A stretch of DNA of 64,000 bases, from the NCBI GenBank assembly GCA_025360125.1, contig JANYCU010000055.1, positions 55,752 to 119,751 of the forward strand, given 5' to 3'. Position 1 is the stretch's first letter. The number at the start of each line of letters is the position of its first letter. The DNA comes from Armatimonadota bacterium (GTDB lineage: Bacteria > Armatimonadota > Fimbriimonadia > Fimbriimonadales > Fimbriimonadaceae). Shown one piece after another: positions 25,058 to 35,200 of the stretch. Below the pieces are notes generated by a model, which ran no database searches, was not told the origin of the DNA, and saw only the letters and a list, made by a program, of their open reading frames with translations. Made by a program: the position numbers and the translations under genes.

Positions 25058-26677
25058 ATGCCCACCGCCCCCACTTCCCCAACAAATCTTCTTAATTGGC
25101 AATCAGACGGACGCGCCGTGCCCACAGTGGCCGACGGAAATCGATATCTCATTGGAGGAGAAATTCGCGAGTGGAAGGGCCTGGCCAGTGAGGTCAAGTC
25201 GTGCCTCTTTTTCAACCAGAATGGAGTGATCGTCCGGCCAACTCTCGGCTACGCTCCAGTTCTCGACGCCAACGAAGCCCTCGAAGCCCTTCATGCCGCC
25301 CAGAAAGCGTGGGACAACGGCCAAGGCGAATGGCCAACATCCACCGTCGCCGAACGAATCGCCGCCGTGGAAGCTTTCGTTGTCCGCATGAAGGCAGTCC
25401 GAGAAACGGTTGTCGAACTCATCATGTGGGAGATAGGCAAGAACCTCGCCGATGCCCAAAAGGAATTCGACCGAACAGTCCAATACATCGAAGACACTAT
25501 CGTGTCCCTCAAAGAACTCGACCGAAAAAACTCGGGCTTCACCGTCGAAAAGGGGTTCCTGGCTCAAATTCGAAGGTCCCCGTTTGGTCCAACTTTGTGC
25601 ATGGGTCCTTATAATTATCCACTCAACGAGACATTCACGACCTTGATCCCTGCGATTATCATGGGCAACCCGGTTATTTCGAAATTACCTCGTTTTGGGC
25701 AGTTATTGAACACTCCGTTGCTCGAAGCTTTTCGCGATTGCTTCCCCGCTGGCGTCGTCAATATCATTAATGGCAAAGGCTCCGAGATCATCCCGCCTAT
25801 CCTCCAACAAGGCGGGGTTGAACTGCTCGCTTTCATCGGTGGATCCAAAACCGCCGATCAACTCAAGACCTATCACCCCAAGCCGCATCGGCTGAAATCG
25901 ATTTTGTCTCTCGATGCAAAGAACTTGGCGGTTGTCTTGCCCGATGCCGACATCAAGGTAACGATTCCTCAGTTGGTTGCAGGTGCTCTCGGTTTTAACG
26001 GTCAGCGATGCACCGCGCTTAAGATCATCTTTGTCCATCGGTCCCGGGTTGACGAAGTCGTTAACGCCCTATCGGTTGCCGTGAACAATCTTCAAGGCGG
26101 CTTGCCTTGGACGAAGGGAGTTTCTTTGACTCCACTGGCCGACCTGAACGCGGCAAAGTGGCTTCGAGAGCTCATCGACGAAGCCGTTTTGATGGGAGCC
26201 AAAGTCATGAATGAGGGTGGCGGCGACGTCATTGAAAACTTCATGCACCCCGCGGTGGTCTATCCGGTTACTTCCGAAATGCGACTCCACGAGGTCGAGC
26301 AGTTCGGTCCGGTCATCCCCGTTCGAGCCTACGACGACATTGCTGAGGTAATGGAATACGCCGTAGAAACCCAATTCGGTCAACAGGTTTCGTTGTTTGG
26401 CTACGACCCGAAAGTCCTCGGACCACTTATCGACGCCATGGTCAACCAAGTTTCGCGAGTGAATTTGAATGTTCAATGTCAACGCGGCCCGGACACGTTC
26501 CCGTTCACTGGACGCAAAGCATCCGCTGAGGGCACTTTGTCGGTCTCCGATGCATTAAAGCGCTTCTCAATCCGAACCCTCGTCGCGACCGACTATAGCG
26601 AAGCTAATAGGGACCTGGTGAACGACATTATTGCGGCTCGAAGCAGTAACTTCCTCACGACAGACTTCCTCTTTTAA
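25058..26677 (+). CDS. gapN: NADP-dependent non-phosphorylating glyceraldehyde-3-phosphate dehydrogenase (GapN-type)
   Basis: A 539-residue aldehyde dehydrogenase superfamily enzyme. The catalytic Cys is in FNGQRCTALK, as in GapN enzymes. Other landmarks are PFGPTLCMGPYNYPLNE and FIGGSKTADQL. GapN oxidises glyceraldehyde-3-phosphate to 3-phosphoglycerate, making NADPH and bypassing ATP-forming steps of glycolysis. The N-terminal extension is longer than the Streptococcus enzyme and resembles the plant and bacterial long form. No glycolytic gene is adjacent. Another aldehyde substrate cannot be excluded. Confidence 0.82.
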   Translation: MPTAPTSPTNLLNWQSDGRAVPTVADGNRYLIGGEIREWKGLASEVKSCLFFNQNGVIVRPTLGYAPVLDANEALEALHAAQKAWDNGQGEWPTSTVAERIAAVEAFVVRMKAVRETVVELIMWEIGKNLADAQKEFDRTVQYIEDTIVSLKELDRKNSGFTVEKGFLAQIRRSPFGPTLCMGPYNYPLNETFTTLIPAIIMGNPVISKLPRFGQLLNTPLLEAFRDCFPAGVVNIINGKGSEIIPPILQQGGVELLAFIGGSKTADQLKTYHPKPHRLKSILSLDAKNLAVVLPDADIKVTIPQLVAGALGFNGQRCTALKIIFVHRSRVDEVVNALSVAVNNLQGGLPWTKGVSLTPLADLNAAKWLRELIDEAVLMGAKVMNEGGGDVIENFMHPAVVYPVTSEMRLHEVEQFGPVIPVRAYDDIAEVMEYAVETQFGQQVSLFGYDPKVLGPLIDAMVNQVSRVNLNVQCQRGPDTFPFTGRKASAEGTLSVSDALKRFSIRTLVATDYSEANRDLVNDIIAARSSNFLTTDFLF

Positions 26678-27000
26678 GCATCCGCTGGCATGTGAATGAA
26701 TGAAATATTCGATGTACCCTTGCAACTCGGATTCAAGATAAGTTTCTGCTGGAGCCAGTTCCAGCCCTGAAAGGGCGGCAATATGTCGGCCCAGTCTGCA
26801 GGAGTCTTTGGCGCGTTTTCGCGTCAAAGCTCCGGAGGGCTGGGTAAATGATGGAATTAGTCCTTTCCTCGGTCGCTCCGATTGCTCTCAATTTGAACGT
26901 GCCTTGGCGAGCGACCCCGCCGACTTTTCGGCCATATTGGCTCGGTGAAAACGAAGCAATGCTCGCTTAATTAATTTCGCTGAGACTGAAGCGTCATTGC
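26678..27000. other. Intergenic region without a supported gene
   Basis: About 320 nt. A minus-strand ORF in the track (26567-26827) runs through the end of gapN and has no protein-like pattern. Small hairpins GCCCT-GAA-AGGGC (26764-26776) and CGCG-TTTT-CGCG (26812-26823) are visible. Nothing else is identified. Confidence 0.4.
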
Positions 27001-27480
27001 CTAAACCTTCGGCATGTTCGCCCTAAACGCGTGGCAAATCGCGATCGCCAACGCATCTGCCACGTCGTCCGGTTTCGGGTCTTCTTTCAGCGCCAAGAGC
27101 CGACGAACCATAAACGTCACCTGCTTCTTGTCCGCACGACCATTCCCGACCACCGACAATTTGATCTCGGGAGGAGAATATTCGGCCCATTCGATCCCCG
27201 TGTCCGCCGCTGCCAGCAAAATCGTCCCCAGCGCCTTGGCGACGTCCATCGCGGTCGTCACGTTCTTCGTGAACAGCAGCCGCTCGGTCGCCATCGCGTC
27301 AGGATGGTGCTTTTCGATGAGCTCGACGACTCCGTCATGAATCAGCTTCAGCCGCTCAGGAATCAAAACACGCGGCGTCTTGATGAGACCGAAGTCCACC
27401 GCCTCAATTCTTGAGCCGACCTTGCGGATCACTCCGTAGCCAACACTCTCTAACCCCGGGTCAATTCCTAATATAAGCAT
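27001..27480 (-). CDS. ruvC: Crossover junction endodeoxyribonuclease RuvC
   Basis: A 159-residue dimeric Holliday-junction resolvase. The catalytic acidic residues are visible: Asp in GIDPGLESVGYG, Glu in TERLLFTKN and Asp pair in DDVADALAIAICH. Length and order fit the family. It lies directly downstream of the ParDE pair on the same strand (27481 is the end of the toxin) with mutL beyond, so ruvC may be read from the TA promoter. ruvA and ruvB are not in the window. Confidence 0.93.
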   Translation of the reverse strand: MLILGIDPGLESVGYGVIRKVGSRIEAVDFGLIKTPRVLIPERLKLIHDGVVELIEKHHPDAMATERLLFTKNVTTAMDVAKALGTILLAAADTGIEWAEYSPPEIKLSVVGNGRADKKQVTFMVRRLLALKEDPKPDDVADALAIAICHAFRANMPKV

Positions 27481-27774
27481 TTAATTCGGATTGAAAATCG
27501 CCTCAATATTTCGGGCAGAGTGAAGTACTCGTGCGATGTGGATTCTTTCATCGGAAGACTCATAAAAAATGACGTATTTTCCAAATGGCCAGGATCTCAG
27601 ATTTGGCCGCAATTCGCTTTGGTCCTTTCCCATCTTCGGTTGATCGAGGAAAAGCGAACAACATGATTTGAGCTCGTCTATAAATGATTCGCCCCGAGCA
27701 GGATTGTCGAGCTTGATATAATTGCCTATTTCGATGAGATCACCAATGGATTCTGGCGAAAACTGAAGCTTCAC
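27481..27774 (-). CDS. RelE/ParE-family toxin
   Basis: A 97-residue protein of the ParE fold: a helical hairpin (ESIGDLIEIGNYIKLDNPARGESFIDEL), then strands ending LRSWPFGKYVIFYESSDERIHIARVLHSARN. The C-terminal R-V-L-H-x-x-R pattern is characteristic. ParE toxins usually inhibit gyrase and RelE cleaves mRNA; sequence favours ParE. The start is GTG, overlapping the antitoxin stop by 4 nt (GTGA), so translation is coupled. Confidence 0.87.
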   Translation of the reverse strand: MKLQFSPESIGDLIEIGNYIKLDNPARGESFIDELKSCCSLFLDQPKMGKDQSELRPNLRSWPFGKYVIFYESSDERIHIARVLHSARNIEAIFNPN

Positions 27775-28004
27775 TGCATACCTTTGCGAATCATTTCATA
27801 AGCCGCCTCGGCGTCAAGCGGAGTGCCATCGTATCCTTTTCGAATTTCTTCTTTCAGTATCAGCAACTTTGCTTCACGGGTCATTTCAGCTGCTTTTAGC
27901 ATTCGCAAGCCGTCGCGAACGACTTCGGACGCGGTCGCATATTCGCCAGATTCCACTTTGCTGGCAACAAACTTGTCGAGTTCAGGTGTTAACGAAACAT
28001 TCAT
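27771..28004 (-). CDS. ParD-family antitoxin
   Basis: A 77-residue antitoxin started at MNVSLTPELDKFV. The track's extra 24 residues extend into the mutL end and are rejected. The N-terminal ribbon-helix-helix (VSLTPELDKFVASKVESGEYATASEVVRDGLRML) matches the ParD/CC2985 group and would bind DNA. The C-terminal acidic/hydrophobic tail would wrap the toxin. An inverted repeat directly upstream is a candidate autoregulatory operator. Confidence 0.88.
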   Translation of the reverse strand: MNVSLTPELDKFVASKVESGEYATASEVVRDGLRMLKAAEMTREAKLLILKEEIRKGYDGTPLDAEAAYEMIRKGMQ

Positions 28005-28035
28005 AAATAACAGTTTATGACATTTCTTGTTATTT
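28005..28035 (-). promoter_or_regulatory. Candidate operator of the parDE unit
   Basis: AAATAACA (28005-28012) and TGTTATTT (28028-28035) form a perfect 8-bp inverted repeat, with 15 nt between the arms. It abuts the antitoxin start codon and lies in the 37-nt gap after mutL. A ribbon-helix-helix antitoxin with its toxin is expected to bind such a site. Confidence 0.55.
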
Positions 28036-28041
28036 CGCAAG

Positions 28042-29874
28042 CTACATTCGCTTAAACAGCCGCAGCAAGTCGTCATGGGTCAACGTCGCAGTAATCGGGC
28101 GCCCATGTGGACAATGGTACGGATTCTCCGTCGTCGCCAAATCAATCATGAGCTTTTCCATCTCTGCGTGCGACAGCACGTCGCCCGACTTAACCGCCAT
28201 CTTGCACGAAGACATGATCCAAATTTGCTCCCGCGTCGGAACCAACTTCCGAGTCACCGATGACTCCACCAATTCGTCGATCAAATCCTTCAGATACTTG
28301 ATCGGATCTTTGCCCCGTAGCGCCGCCGGAATAGCTCGCACCACGTAAGCATCTCCCCCAAACGACTCTAATTCGAACCCAACGCTTCGAATCTCGTCCA
28401 GCCGTTCCTCAAGCAGCAACGCAGCCCGACGGTCCAGGTGAAGCGTTTCTGGCAGCATCAATGTTTGCTTCTCAATCAACGTTGACCGCTTCAACCCGCA
28501 CAAGTATTCATACAAAATCCGTTCGTGCGCCACATGCTGATCCACGATCACCAACCCGTGCCGCGTCTCAGCGATAATGAATGTCTTCATTGCCTGACCG
28601 ATGATCCGAAGGTCATCGAGCAATTGAATGTATTGCATCGACTGGTGCGCCAGATTGGGCTGGTCGGCAAACACGGGCGGCAAAACCTGATCGTAGTCGA
28701 TCCTCGATTGGTCGGATGGCACAACCGCAGAACCCCCTAAGGGTGACTGGGCGTAAATCGATAAATCAGTCGGAGGAGTATACGACTGGCCAAAGGTCTG
28801 CGCTTGCCGCAGCGCCTGGTTAGCCACCGCAATCTGCGACGCACTTGGCATCATTCCATGAGCAAGCAGGGCCTCACGAATACAAACACGCAAGGCCTCA
28901 AACGCCACGCCTTCCTGCTGAAACTTCACCTCAGTTTTGGTGGGCGAGACGTTCACATCAATCCGAAAAGGCTCTATCTCTATATTGAGGGCCACCAACG
29001 GGAATCGACGTTCGGGGGTCAAATCCCGAAATGCCTGATCCAAAGCAACAGTCAGCGTCCGACTCCGCATCGGACGGCCATTCACATATAAATATTGCAG
29101 GTTTCGGGTCGGCTTGGTAATGTGCGGCGGCGAAACGTACCCGACCAACCGAAGCCCGCCCAAAGTGGCATCAACCGGAACCAACGACCGCGCCGTATCT
29201 CGACCCCAAACGTCCGAAATCGCCTCAAGTTGATCCCCACTCCCGCTCGTCAAAATCACTTTTTGCCCGTTATGAGTCAGCGAAAACGCGACGCCAGGAT
29301 TGGCGATCGCATACTTCATCACATGATCAACCGCCTGCCCGACCTCAGTGGTATCACTTTTCAAAAACTTCAGCCGTGCTGGTGTGTTAAAAAATAAGTC
29401 TTCGACTCGAATCTCAGTACCCTTAGGTCCGGCAACCGCAGAAACCGGAAAAACGTCTCCCCCCTCGACCCGAACTACGGCTCGCATGCCATCACTCGTC
29501 GCGGTCGATATCGTCATCCGAGAAACCGATCCAATGGAAGGGATCGCTTCCCCGCGAAACCCAAGCGAACGGACTTCGTTAAGGTCATCCAAGCCTCGAA
29601 TCTTGGAAGTTGCGTGCCGCAACAGGCACATCTCGGCTTCCTCCGCCGACATGCCACACCCGTTATCGCTCACGCGTATCAGCTCACGCCCAGCCCCTAC
29701 AAGTTCGACTTCGATGCGGGTCGCTCCGGCATCCAGGGCATTTTCAACCAATTCCTTGACCACCGCCGCCGGACGCTCGACAACCTCGCCTGCCGCGATC
29801 TGGTTGATCGTATTCGAGTCTAGAAGCTGAATTCGGGAAGTTGAAAGTGAGTGAATGAATCTATTTTGAAGCAA
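28042..29874 (-). CDS. mutL: DNA mismatch repair protein MutL
   Basis: A 610-residue GHKL ATPase that links mismatch recognition by MutS to strand incision. N-terminal motifs are NTINQIAAGEVVERPAAVVK, DNGCGM and GFRGEAIPSIGSV. The C-terminal DQHVAHERILYE fits the nicking-endonuclease motif DQHA(x)2E(x)4E, and CPHGRP near the end supports an endonuclease-type MutL rather than the E. coli type. The start is uncertain: TTG at 29874 gives a 15-residue leader before RIQLLDSNTINQIAAGEV. mutS is not in the window. Confidence 0.93.
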   Translation of the reverse strand: MLQNRFIHSLSTSRIQLLDSNTINQIAAGEVVERPAAVVKELVENALDAGATRIEVELVGAGRELIRVSDNGCGMSAEEAEMCLLRHATSKIRGLDDLNEVRSLGFRGEAIPSIGSVSRMTISTATSDGMRAVVRVEGGDVFPVSAVAGPKGTEIRVEDLFFNTPARLKFLKSDTTEVGQAVDHVMKYAIANPGVAFSLTHNGQKVILTSGSGDQLEAISDVWGRDTARSLVPVDATLGGLRLVGYVSPPHITKPTRNLQYLYVNGRPMRSRTLTVALDQAFRDLTPERRFPLVALNIEIEPFRIDVNVSPTKTEVKFQQEGVAFEALRVCIREALLAHGMMPSASQIAVANQALRQAQTFGQSYTPPTDLSIYAQSPLGGSAVVPSDQSRIDYDQVLPPVFADQPNLAHQSMQYIQLLDDLRIIGQAMKTFIIAETRHGLVIVDQHVAHERILYEYLCGLKRSTLIEKQTLMLPETLHLDRRAALLLEERLDEIRSVGFELESFGGDAYVVRAIPAALRGKDPIKYLKDLIDELVESSVTRKLVPTREQIWIMSSCKMAVKSGDVLSHAEMEKLMIDLATTENPYHCPHGRPITATLTHDDLLRLFKRM

Positions 29875-29957
29875 GAATCTTGAGCTTCATGAGTTATGTG
29901 TATAAATTCGCCAAAATGGGACCCTCTTACCCCAAAAATCCCGTATGATGAGTAATT

Positions 29958-31061
29958 ATGCGTATTCGTACAGCATTAGCTATCCTATCTGCGCTCGCGA
30001 TTTCTGGAATCGCCTCCGCGCAATCTTCACTTCCACCGGCTCTCCACGTTGGCGACAATGCTCCTGCAATCCCAATTACTGGCGTTATTAAGGGCGACAA
30101 GATCGACCACGTTGAAAAAGGTAAGACCTACGTCGTTGAGTTTTGGGCAACTTGGTGCGGTCCTTGCATCGCTTCCATGCCTCACCTCAGCGACATGGCC
30201 GACAAGTACCAGGGCAAAGTAAGTTTTGTCAGTGTCAACACTTGGGACTATAACAAAGACGCAAAGAAAGTTCCAGAAACCGAAGAGACCCACATCAAGC
30301 GAGTTGCTGACTGGGTAACCAAGAACACCGACAAAATGCGCTACAATATCGTTCGCGACGATGTCAGCGACACCATCTCAACAAATTGGATGTTCGCTGC
30401 TGGTCGATACGGCATTCCTTGCGCATTCATCGTCAACGAGGAAGGAAAAATTGCGTGGATCGGTCATCCAACACAAATGGACAAGGTTCTCGAAGAAGTT
30501 ACTGCCGGGACCTGGGATGTCAAAGCGTTCGCTGACAAATTCAACCCATCCATCGATACTGAGAGAGCGAAGCGAGAGGTGCAACTCAAGGTTGCTGCTG
30601 CCGTCAAGGCAAATGATTCAGCTGCTATTTACAAGATCATCGATTCTTCCGATACAGCCAGCAAGTCGACGTACGCAATGATGGCTATATCGTCAAGTTC
30701 ACGAACGAATCCTGATCTCGCGTTCACGATCTTCAAGAAATATGCTCACATGGCACCTGCAAGTGAAGCTGCAAGCTGGTGTTCGACTGCAAGCAATCTA
30801 GTTAAATCATTGAAAACTGATGAGGCGAAGAACGAACTCGCCGCGATGTGCGGAGAGTGCACCTCAATGGCCGAGCCAAAGTCTGCAGCCCTTGCATACA
30901 CTTACCACGCGTCAGTCTTGAACTCCGTGGGTAAGAAAGAAGAAGCCGCGAAATGGATCGAGAAAGCTAAAGCCGCCGTCTCAACATTTGAGCCAGCAAA
31001 CCAGCACGATGCCTTGATGAACTTCATCAACCAGACTGCAAAGTCATTCGAAAAGAACTAA
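29958..31061 (+). CDS. Exported thioredoxin-like (TlpA-type) protein
   Basis: A 367-residue protein with a signal peptide (MRIRTALAILSALAISGIASAQ) and a thioredoxin fold from about residue 30. The redox motif is WCGPC (FWATWCGPCIASMPHL) and the cis-Pro region is YGIPCAFIVNEEGKIAWIG. The C-terminal half (about residues 200-367) is helical and TPR-like. It probably reduces or shuffles disulfides in the envelope. Such an activity would suit the Cys-rich exported proteins of this genome. A TATGAT at 29944 could be a -10 very close to the start. A clear terminator follows. Confidence 0.86.
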   Translation: MRIRTALAILSALAISGIASAQSSLPPALHVGDNAPAIPITGVIKGDKIDHVEKGKTYVVEFWATWCGPCIASMPHLSDMADKYQGKVSFVSVNTWDYNKDAKKVPETEETHIKRVADWVTKNTDKMRYNIVRDDVSDTISTNWMFAAGRYGIPCAFIVNEEGKIAWIGHPTQMDKVLEEVTAGTWDVKAFADKFNPSIDTERAKREVQLKVAAAVKANDSAAIYKIIDSSDTASKSTYAMMAISSSSRTNPDLAFTIFKKYAHMAPASEAASWCSTASNLVKSLKTDEAKNELAAMCGECTSMAEPKSAALAYTYHASVLNSVGKKEEAAKWIEKAKAAVSTFEPANQHDALMNFINQTAKSFEKN

Positions 31062-31085
31062 ACGTTCAAAACTAAAACGAAAAGG

Positions 31086-31113
31086 CCCCATCGAATTTCG
31101 ATGGGGTTATTTT
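31086..31113 (+). terminator. Intrinsic terminator after the thioredoxin-like gene
   Basis: CCCCATCGA (31086-31094) pairs with TCGATGGGG (31098-31106) around a 3-nt loop, followed by TTATTTTTT. The same hairpin could end the convergent small lipoprotein gene. Confidence 0.88.
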
Positions 31114-31126
31114 TTCATTTCAGTGA

Positions 31127-31435
31127 CTACTGGACGTTGACAGTGACACTGCTCGTCGCGGTGCCGCCGAAAGACGACTGCACCGTGATCGTGTAAGTCG
31201 TTGTACTACCGGGAGAAACAACTTTGGTTCCGTTAACCGTCGAAGCCCCAAAGTTAGACGAAACCACGCTACTCGCGTCAATGGACTGCCAGGCGAGAGT
31301 CGTACTCTGTCCGTTGGTAATCGTAAGCGGTGTAGCGCCAATCTGAACCGTCGTGGTGGGAATTCCCAATCCACCGCATCCAATCATTGCAAAACCAATA
31401 GCGGCCAACAAGTACTTTTTAACCATTCCTAACAT
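31127..31435 (-). CDS. Small lipoprotein with an immunoglobulin-like domain
   Basis: A 102-residue protein. The signal MLGMVKKYLLAAIGFAMIGC ends in a lipobox Cys. The rest is a single Ser/Thr-rich beta domain (TNGQSTTLAWQSIDASSVVSS...GSTTTYTITVQSSFGGTATSSVTVNV), like the bacterial Ig-like repeats of cell-surface proteins. The first ATG (31435) has GGGG a few nt upstream, so it is preferred over the ATG at 31426. Its role is probably surface adhesion or scaffold. Confidence 0.75.
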   Translation of the reverse strand: MLGMVKKYLLAAIGFAMIGCGGLGIPTTTVQIGATPLTITNGQSTTLAWQSIDASSVVSSNFGASTVNGTKVVSPGSTTTYTITVQSSFGGTATSSVTVNVQ

Positions 31436-31541
31436 ATTGCCCCAAAACTGGTCCGATCCTGGAAAAAACCCGAGACCTTCTCGCCAGTTCGGCCTTCTTC
31501 ATTGACTTTGGCCCTCTGCCTGAGTCATACTTTAATCTCAT

Positions 31542-31618
<77 letters not shown>

Positions 31619-31629
31619 ATTTCAAAATC

Positions 31630-31660
31630 GGCCGACTCATTGAGTTTCGGCCCTTTTTTT
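31630..31660 (+). terminator. Terminator after the initiator tRNA
   Basis: GGCCGA (31630-31635) pairs with TCGGCC (31647-31652), enclosing an imperfect CTCA/GAGT pairing, and is followed by CTTTTTTT. It overlaps the stop codon of the convergent PPTase gene. Confidence 0.8.
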
Positions 31661-32288
31661 ATTCCAAAATCGCAAAGGCCGCCGAATACCCTTCGGCAAC
31701 TTCCAAGTTCTGAAGCCGGACAGGCTCCGGCAGAAGCACCACATCCTGCAGCACACTGATCGTCCGCAGCGGAAAGCTCATTCCATCCCCCGTTGCTTTG
31801 ATCACCGACTCCTTACGAGCCCAAATACGAAAGAAATTGGCGGTGTCATTCTGCTCGGCCTTGAGCAAATTAATCTCTTCGCTTGCCAGAAAGTGCATGT
31901 CCAGACTTGCCATTTTGGCATTGTGAATTTCAATATCAACCCCAATCGGGCGATTCGTCGAAATAGCAACCAAACCAAATAGCCCCGACGAAGAAATTGA
32001 AAAATGAAGTGGAAAGCCTTTGAGCCACGGCTTGCCTCCCTCCTCAAATTCGAATTTCAACTTCTTTGGAATTTCGATTCCGAGTTCCCTGGCAAGCAGC
32101 CGACGAAGTGTGCTGCGCCGGACGACAAACCGATCCTGAAGCTCCGGCCGACCATATGATTTCATCTCCATGATGTCCGCCGAATCGAGGTCTAACCTAA
32201 ACTCTTTGATCTGCTCTGCCTCGGCCTCTAAGCTAAATTGCCAGACCTTGACCGAGTCCTTATCAAATATTTTGGTTACGTTCGTCAT
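31659..32288 (-). CDS. 4'-phosphopantetheinyl transferase (Sfp-type)
   Basis: A 209-residue enzyme that attaches the phosphopantetheine arm of CoA to a carrier-domain Ser. The Sfp hallmark GVDIEIHNAKM (Mg-binding acidic pair) and, further on, FFRIWARKESVIKATG (the W-x-x-KES-x-x-K motif) are present. The gene starts 3 nt after the end of the peptide synthetase, which has a carrier domain needing exactly this modification. I infer that the two form one dedicated unit. The shared transcript would end at the terminator over the tRNA side. Confidence 0.9.
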   Translation of the reverse strand: MTNVTKIFDKDSVKVWQFSLEAEAEQIKEFRLDLDSADIMEMKSYGRPELQDRFVVRRSTLRRLLARELGIEIPKKLKFEFEEGGKPWLKGFPLHFSISSSGLFGLVAISTNRPIGVDIEIHNAKMASLDMHFLASEEINLLKAEQNDTANFFRIWARKESVIKATGDGMSFPLRTISVLQDVVLLPEPVRLQNLEVAEGYSAAFAILE

Positions 32289-32291
32289 GGA

Positions 32292-35200
32292 TCACTTTTG
32301 TCCCACATTCGGATCGATCTGGGCTGGGGACCCTGTCCAGTATGTATGGGATGGAATTGTTTCGCCCTTCATCACCAGTGACAAGTCACCGATGTGGGCG
32401 TCGTGCTTCAACTCCGACTCACACAATATGACCGAATAGGTCCCCACCGAGCAGCGATCACCAATCGTAATCGGACCAATCTTCATGATCCGGTCCTCAA
32501 ACAAGTGGGCCTGAAGAGGCGCATTTGCATTGATGGCAACATCATCGCCAATTGAAATCAAATCCGTCTCAGTCCAATCGGTAGTATTCATAAATACGCG
32601 ATGCCCAACCTTCGCCCCAAGGAACCGCATAAATCCGGACATCATGGGCGTACCAACCAGTGGCAACACAAACAGGGGGACTCCAAAATCATGCAGCACC
32701 GCCGAGTAGGTCTCTACGTTCCAGACTTGCCGACTCCATAGTGGCTGGACCGAAGGCTTATATTTACCGACCAGTAACCATTTCGAAAACTTGCAGATAC
32801 ACGCGCCAATGAATGCGGTAACTAAATAGAGGATTGGAAGCGAAATCACACTCAAAACGATCGAGTGCATATCCCAAATCTCGACGAACGCCTCAATAAA
32901 ACCTGCCGCAATCATCAGCGAAAACATGCTCGGCAAAATAATTCGAAAGCCTTCATGAAAAAGACGTTCGATATAAAGTCGCTTGCTTGGACGATATGTG
33001 CGCTCAAGTCCAAAAGTATCGGTTACCTGGCGGCGCGGAAGCTTAAACGCGGGTGAACCGAGCCAAGCTTGCCCCACTTCATCACCCATCGTTTCAGGAC
33101 CGGGGGACGCGGAAAGAACACCCAAAAGGCTTTCATCAGGGATATTGGAGCCTTGCGGTACAACCGAGTCGTTGCCCAAAAAGACCCGCTTTCCAACGAT
33201 GGTCCGCAGCAGCGTAATCGTTCCATTTCGACGTAGCGGCATGCCAATACTAACTTCGCTAGCCAAAAAGCTTTCTTCGCCCATTTCAACCAAATCATAA
33301 GGCATTCGGCGCGGCAAGGCGATCTCGCAACGGGGCCCGCATTTCATTCCGAGTGCCTGGCACCAGTTTCGAGTGAACAGCGAATCATAAATCGGAACAA
33401 GAGTCCCTGTCATCAATTCAAGGTGCTTATCGGCAAACCACTTCCTTAGCCAATACCCTCCCGGATATTTGAAGACTCCGGGCTTCAACTTTCCGATAAC
33501 CAACCACTTAATCATCAGGGCTTGACCACAAGCAAATAAGACCAAGGCAATGGCATAAACTGGCTCCATCAAGTAGGCAAAAATGCCTTCGCTTTCGTTA
33601 TAAAGCGTAAACGCAATCGCCAGAAACGGGATTGAATCCAGTACCGCCAACACCGCAACGAGAACGGTTTGCAAAATAGCAAACGACACCAAGCGGTTCT
33701 TCGAGGGTCGCATCGTAGGATCATACGTCGGTAACAACCGCTCATCAACTTTATGCGCAGGGCTACCCGCCCACTCCTCATTGGCGGGAATTATGTTGCC
33801 CGCCTTAATGCACCCAAGATCCCGAAGGACCGAGCCATCCTCCATGATTCCCCCACCAGCAACCCCGGATCGAACGCCGACTACGCAGCCGTTACCAATC
33901 GATATTTTGCGGAGATGGAGTTGACCATTAGAAACTGTTGCGGCATGGAGCCACGCCGAGTTTTCAAAACTACAGTCATCCCCAATTGAAATAAGGCCCG
34001 GAGCGTCAATATCGAGCGACTCAAAGGTGACATTTTTGCCGACCTTTGCTCCAAGAGCACGCAGGAAAACGGTGGCCAAGGGAGTGCCCGTAATAAACGG
34101 AATCGGAGCAATCGCCAATATACGGTTTGCAAACCACCAGCGCAAAAATGTCGGTCCCCAAAGCGGATAAGTTCCCTCCTTTAAGCTTCCTCCCGTGATT
34201 CGTTTCGCAATCACAACAAACAAAAACAGGATCGGGACCTGGACGGCATTGATGCCTAAACCGACGAGGAATGCATGAAAGTCGGAGAGCCCGTTGTTGG
34301 AAAAGTAAATCGCGGCAAGAATCGGACCAAGCCAAGTGACGGCTTGGATTCCAAACAGGGCCAAGACGCAAAAGAACATGACCACCTTGGAAATCCGATA
34401 TTGCTTCTTGGAGACTTCAACAAAAACTGGCTCTTCCGAAATTGGACGAACCATTCCGTCTAGCAACGAGGCCAAGCTTCGAATTGTTGGATTCTCGTAA
34501 AGGTCAAGTACAGATAGCCCAGGATAACCGTGTGAACTCCTCAGAGTTGAAACGATTCGCGATGCGAGCAGCGAATAGCCACCTAGTTCCAAGAAGAAAT
34601 TGTCGTCGCACGAGATGTCTTCAGTCGCGAACAAATCTTGCCAAACACTCAGCAACAACGACTCGGTGTCGTTCATCGGCGGCAGAATCTCGCGCTCGAT
34701 TCGAACGGTGTGGCCATGCAAACTCGCGCATGCGCCGCGATCTATCTTTCCACTCGGCAGTACTGGGATCGATTCGACCAGCTCGACCGATTGCGGAACC
34801 ATGTAAGCGGGCATCGCCTCTCGCATGCGCTCAAGGAACGACGAAAACTCCAACTCGTGGTTTTCTTTGAGCCGAACCAATGCAATGAGCTGAGGATTAT
34901 CCGTGTCGGCCCCACGCACGATTACGACCGCGGTTTGCACCGAAGGCTCGGACAAAACATGGCTTTCAATTTCCGAAAGCTCAATTCGGTGACCGCGAAT
35001 CTTGACTTGGTTGTCAATCCGGCCAAGCCAGACAATATTTCCGTCCGCGTTGACCAGAACCCGGTCACCAGTTTTGTACAGAATCTTATTTCTGCGTTCG
35101 GGTTCGTAATACGGGTTTTCGAGAAAACGACCCAGACTCAACTCTTCCCTTCGGAAGTAGCCATTTGAAACTCCGATCCCTGCTATTGTCAACTCACCTT

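Noticed and set aside
26567-26827. 86-codon minus-strand ORF at the end of gapN
   Set aside because: Most of its length is the antisense of gapN and the rest has no domain, signal or ribosome site.
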